DNA from: Emticicia sp. BO119
GTDB lineage: Bacteria > Bacteroidota > Bacteroidia > Cytophagales > Spirosomataceae
Length of the DNA: 64,000 bases
Assembly: GCF_013912375.1 (NCBI RefSeq)
Contig: NZ_JACETV010000002.1
Coordinates: 682,001 to 746,000 of the forward strand
Reading direction: 5' to 3'
The notes under the pieces: generated by a model
Told to the model about the DNA's origin: nothing
Seen by the model: only the letters and a program-made list of their open reading frames with translations
The model's database searches: none
Shown: positions 62,025-64,000 of the stretch, piece after piece
Layout: each line of letters opens with the position of its first letter
Numbering within the stretch: position 1 is the stretch's first letter
Position numbers and translations under genes: made by a program

Positions 62025-63218
62025 ATGATAAGCTTAGATTTAGAAAAATATACGTATCATCTCCCCGATGAGCGCATAGCCCGGTTTCCTGTAGAACCAC
62101 GGGATACATCTAAATTATTGGTATATAAGCAGCCTTTAATCAGTGAAGACAGGTTTTATAACCTGATTAAGCATTTACCACAAGAATCTTTCTTAGTATT
62201 TAATAATACCAAAGTAATACCAGCAAGGCTTTTTTTTCAGAAGGCAAGTGGAGCAGTCATTGAAATCTTTCTCTTGAATCCTGTTGAGCCATCAACCATT
62301 ATTTCACAAGTCATGGAAACAACTCATAGTTGTACATGGGTTTGCATGATAGGCAATAAGAAAAGGTTGAAAGGGAAATTAGTTGGGACGCACACTATTC
62401 ATACAAAAGATGATCTTGAATTGATAGCCGAACTGATTGATATTGAAAAAAACTTTGTAAGGTTTACATGGAATAATCCCGAGTTGACATTTGCTGAAAT
62501 AGTCAGATATTTCGGCAAAATACCATTACCGCCATATCTGAAAAGAGAAACTGAAGAGAAAGATTATCAGACTTATCAGACAGTTTATTCTAAAAACGAT
62601 GGTGCTGTGGCTGCTCCTACAGCAGGCTTACATTTTACAGAGAAAGTATTGTTTGATTTGTTAGATCAGGACATAGACTACAATTTCATAACCCTTCATG
62701 TAGGAGCAGGTACTTTTCAGCCGATTAAAGTGCAGAATGTGGTAGAACATCACATGCACTCCGAGCAGATTGTTTTTGATAAAACCTTTATTGAACAATT
62801 AGCAAAAAAAATAAATTTTGTTATTCCTGTTGGTACAACTTCTATGCGTTCGTTAGAGAGCCTGTACTGGTTTGGGGTAAAACTGCTGCAAGGTCAGGAG
62901 GCTTTTTTTATAGAAAAACTATTCCCGTATCAACAGGCAGAAGCCATTAGTGCCAAGGCATCTATGCAGGCGATTCTTGAATATATGGAAACCAGAAATA
63001 TAGAACAACTGATTGGCGAAACAGAGATTTTTATCTTTCCGGGCTATCAATTCAGAATTTGCAAAGGAATTATTACAAATTTTCACCAGCCCGATTCTAC
63101 CTTAATTTTGCTTGTGGCGGCGTTAGTAGGTGAAGATTGGCGAAAAATTTACAATTTTGCTTTAGAAAATAACTTTCGTTTCCTGAGTTATGGTGATTCT
63201 TCGCTTTTGATTCCGTAA
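62025..63218 (+). CDS. queA: S-adenosylmethionine:tRNA ribosyltransferase-isomerase (long form)
   Basis: A 397-residue QueA-type enzyme that transfers and isomerises ribose from SAM to make epoxyqueuosine in tRNA. Signatures are YHLPDERIARFPVEPRD, FNNTKVIPARLFF, AAPTAGLHFTEKVL, TLHVGAGTFQPIK and ITNFHQPDSTLILLVAALVGEDW. Typical QueA has about 340-350 residues; here extra residues lie between about 270 and 320 (SLESLYWFGVKLLQGQEAFF). Such long forms occur in Bacteroidota and may be QueA paralogues, so queA is assigned with some caution. Confidence 0.85.
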   Translation: MISLDLEKYTYHLPDERIARFPVEPRDTSKLLVYKQPLISEDRFYNLIKHLPQESFLVFNNTKVIPARLFFQKASGAVIEIFLLNPVEPSTIISQVMETTHSCTWVCMIGNKKRLKGKLVGTHTIHTKDDLELIAELIDIEKNFVRFTWNNPELTFAEIVRYFGKIPLPPYLKRETEEKDYQTYQTVYSKNDGAVAAPTAGLHFTEKVLFDLLDQDIDYNFITLHVGAGTFQPIKVQNVVEHHMHSEQIVFDKTFIEQLAKKINFVIPVGTTSMRSLESLYWFGVKLLQGQEAFFIEKLFPYQQAEAISAKASMQAILEYMETRNIEQLIGETEIFIFPGYQFRICKGIITNFHQPDSTLILLVAALVGEDWRKIYNFALENNFRFLSYGDSSLLIP

Positions 63219-63284
63219 TTTTGCTGCTCGAAATTCGTTATGGTTAAAAACCACTATTCTATAATATTATTTTAACACTCGCTG

Positions 63285-63986
63285 ATGAAACAATCATTTA
63301 GTCAAAAGCATACAAAAAATACTTTTTTCTGGGGTTTTACCTCCTTGCTTCTTTTTGTTAGTTTACTGTCTTCTGCTCAGATGAGACCCCTCAGCCAGTA
63401 TGGTTTCAAAGTAGGAACGGGTATTTCAAAAACTGCCATTATAGATAATCCATCTAATATCATACCCAAGTATAGAAATGATTTTAACGTAGGCTTATTC
63501 TACCGTCGTAATCTCAATAAATTCAGTATTCAACCCGAATTATATTATCAGGTAAGAGGAGGGAGCTTTAAGGCTTCGACCAACTTTGCTGAAACGGGCA
63601 ATACAATTTTAAGAAACCATTACAGATATATAAGCGTACCGCTTTTATTTGGCTATGAAATAGCCAGAAATATATCGGTTATTGTAGGCCCTGAGTATGG
63701 CTATGCTTTGAACCCAAATACAAATAAAGGGCCTGACGTTGCCAACGATTTTAATTTGGTAGGAGGTGTAAGAATTGATATGTTAGATATGGCTCATTTA
63801 TTCAGTATCAATATCCGCTACGTACATGGGTTATCAAATACTACCACCAAAACTTATACACCCACAGGAGGAGCAGCGATTCCGCTGACTTTCCAGAACA
63901 GAACACTGCAGATTTCGGCTACTTATAATTTCAGCGATTATTACAACTGGTATAAAAAACATGGCGTGCGCAAAAAAAAGAAATAA
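63285..63986 (+). CDS. Outer-membrane beta-barrel protein (PorT-like)
   Basis: A 233-residue protein with a signal peptide (FFWGFTSLLLFVSLLSSAQ) and eight or so amphipathic strands: YGFKVGTGISKTAI, FNVGLFYRRNLNKFSIQPELYYQVRGG, YISVPLLFGYEIARNISVIVGPEYGYAL, and a C-terminal RTLQISATYNFSDYYNW. This is the outer-membrane barrel family often called PorT or porin-family in Bacteroidota. The C-terminus is lysine-rich (HGVRKKKK). It ends 14 bp before the window edge. Confidence 0.85.
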   Translation: MKQSFSQKHTKNTFFWGFTSLLLFVSLLSSAQMRPLSQYGFKVGTGISKTAIIDNPSNIIPKYRNDFNVGLFYRRNLNKFSIQPELYYQVRGGSFKASTNFAETGNTILRNHYRYISVPLLFGYEIARNISVIVGPEYGYALNPNTNKGPDVANDFNLVGGVRIDMLDMAHLFSINIRYVHGLSNTTTKTYTPTGGAAIPLTFQNRTLQISATYNFSDYYNWYKKHGVRKKKK

Positions 63987-64000
63987 ATATACTAACTACT

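Noticed and set aside
1-64000. CRISPR arrays, rRNA genes, prophage or complete insertion sequences
   Set aside because: I looked for regularly spaced repeats, rRNA core motifs, integrase, transposase and phage structural proteins and saw none.

Overview
The window reads as chromosome of a Bacteroidota bacterium, most likely a member of Cytophagales (a Spirosomataceae-like soil or water genus; the genus is a guess). Evidence from the sequence: AT-rich DNA with few Shine-Dalgarno sites, a protein with a type IX secretion C-terminal tail (34320-35240), FtsX/MacB-type permeases, periplasmic TPR regulators with LuxR-type HTH ends, fused E1 alpha-beta 2-oxoacid dehydrogenase, and short palindromic intergenic repeats common in this phylum. 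I see no phage, plasmid, complete insertion sequence, CRISPR array or rRNA. One tRNA gene (Pro, GGG) is present.

Layout. 1-6.2 kb: an AraC regulator (cut by the window edge) divergent from an operon for oxidative deoxysugar breakdown (UxaA-type dehydratase, FAH-type hydrolase, SDR, RhaM-type mutarotase), followed by a sulfatase. 6.3-11.4 kb: a large secreted metallopeptidase-like/propeller/barrel protein, a small secreted protein and a TPR-LuxR regulator. 11.6-15.7 kb: GH78 alpha-L-rhamnosidase and a serine hydrolase. 15.8-20.3 kb: tRNA-Pro, CPA1 antiporter, bestrophin, secreted FAD oxidoreductase. 20.4-24.4 kb: nadC, coaX, a VOC protein and a GT39 glycosyltransferase. 24.5-28.7 kb: PAS-LuxR regulator, fused E1 dehydrogenase, DUF1573 protein. 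28.7-29.5 kb: a degraded pseudogene and two small ORFs sharing the same N-terminus. 29.5-34.2 kb: ATP-grasp ligase, glutamine-synthetase-like ligase, GntP permease and a sulfite-oxidase-like enzyme. 34.3-38.0 kb: T9SS cargo protein, pdxJ, YqeY-like protein, iron-type alcohol dehydrogenase. 38.1-44.9 kb: a second sugar locus (ketose 3-epimerase-like enzyme, Gfo/Idh/MocA oxidoreductase, a 1229-residue ThuA/dehydrogenase/CARDB/cupredoxin protein) with a divergent AraC regulator. 45-52 kb: Tat-exported amine oxidase, SDR, FtsX permease, trypsin-like protease, YceI protein, small secreted protein. 52.2-57.6 kb: membrane-spanning winged-helix regulator, ECF sigma/anti-sigma pair, gmk, purH, ATP:cob(I)alamin adenosyltransferase. 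57.6-64 kb: a repeat cluster, two overlapping lipoprotein genes, a DUF1648-like membrane protein, a long queA and an outer-membrane barrel protein.

How the genes fit together: two AraC-controlled sugar loci, a GH78 enzyme and a sulfatase point to growth on plant or algal polysaccharides containing deoxysugars. The rest is mostly core metabolism (NAD, CoA, PLP, purine, queuosine). The least explained parts are the ATP-grasp/GS-like/GntP operon with its unusual 5' region, the metallopeptidase/propeller/barrel protein, the ThuA-to-cupredoxin fusion, and several enzymes that lack the usual catalytic residues of their families (two SDRs, one Gfo/Idh/MocA protein).
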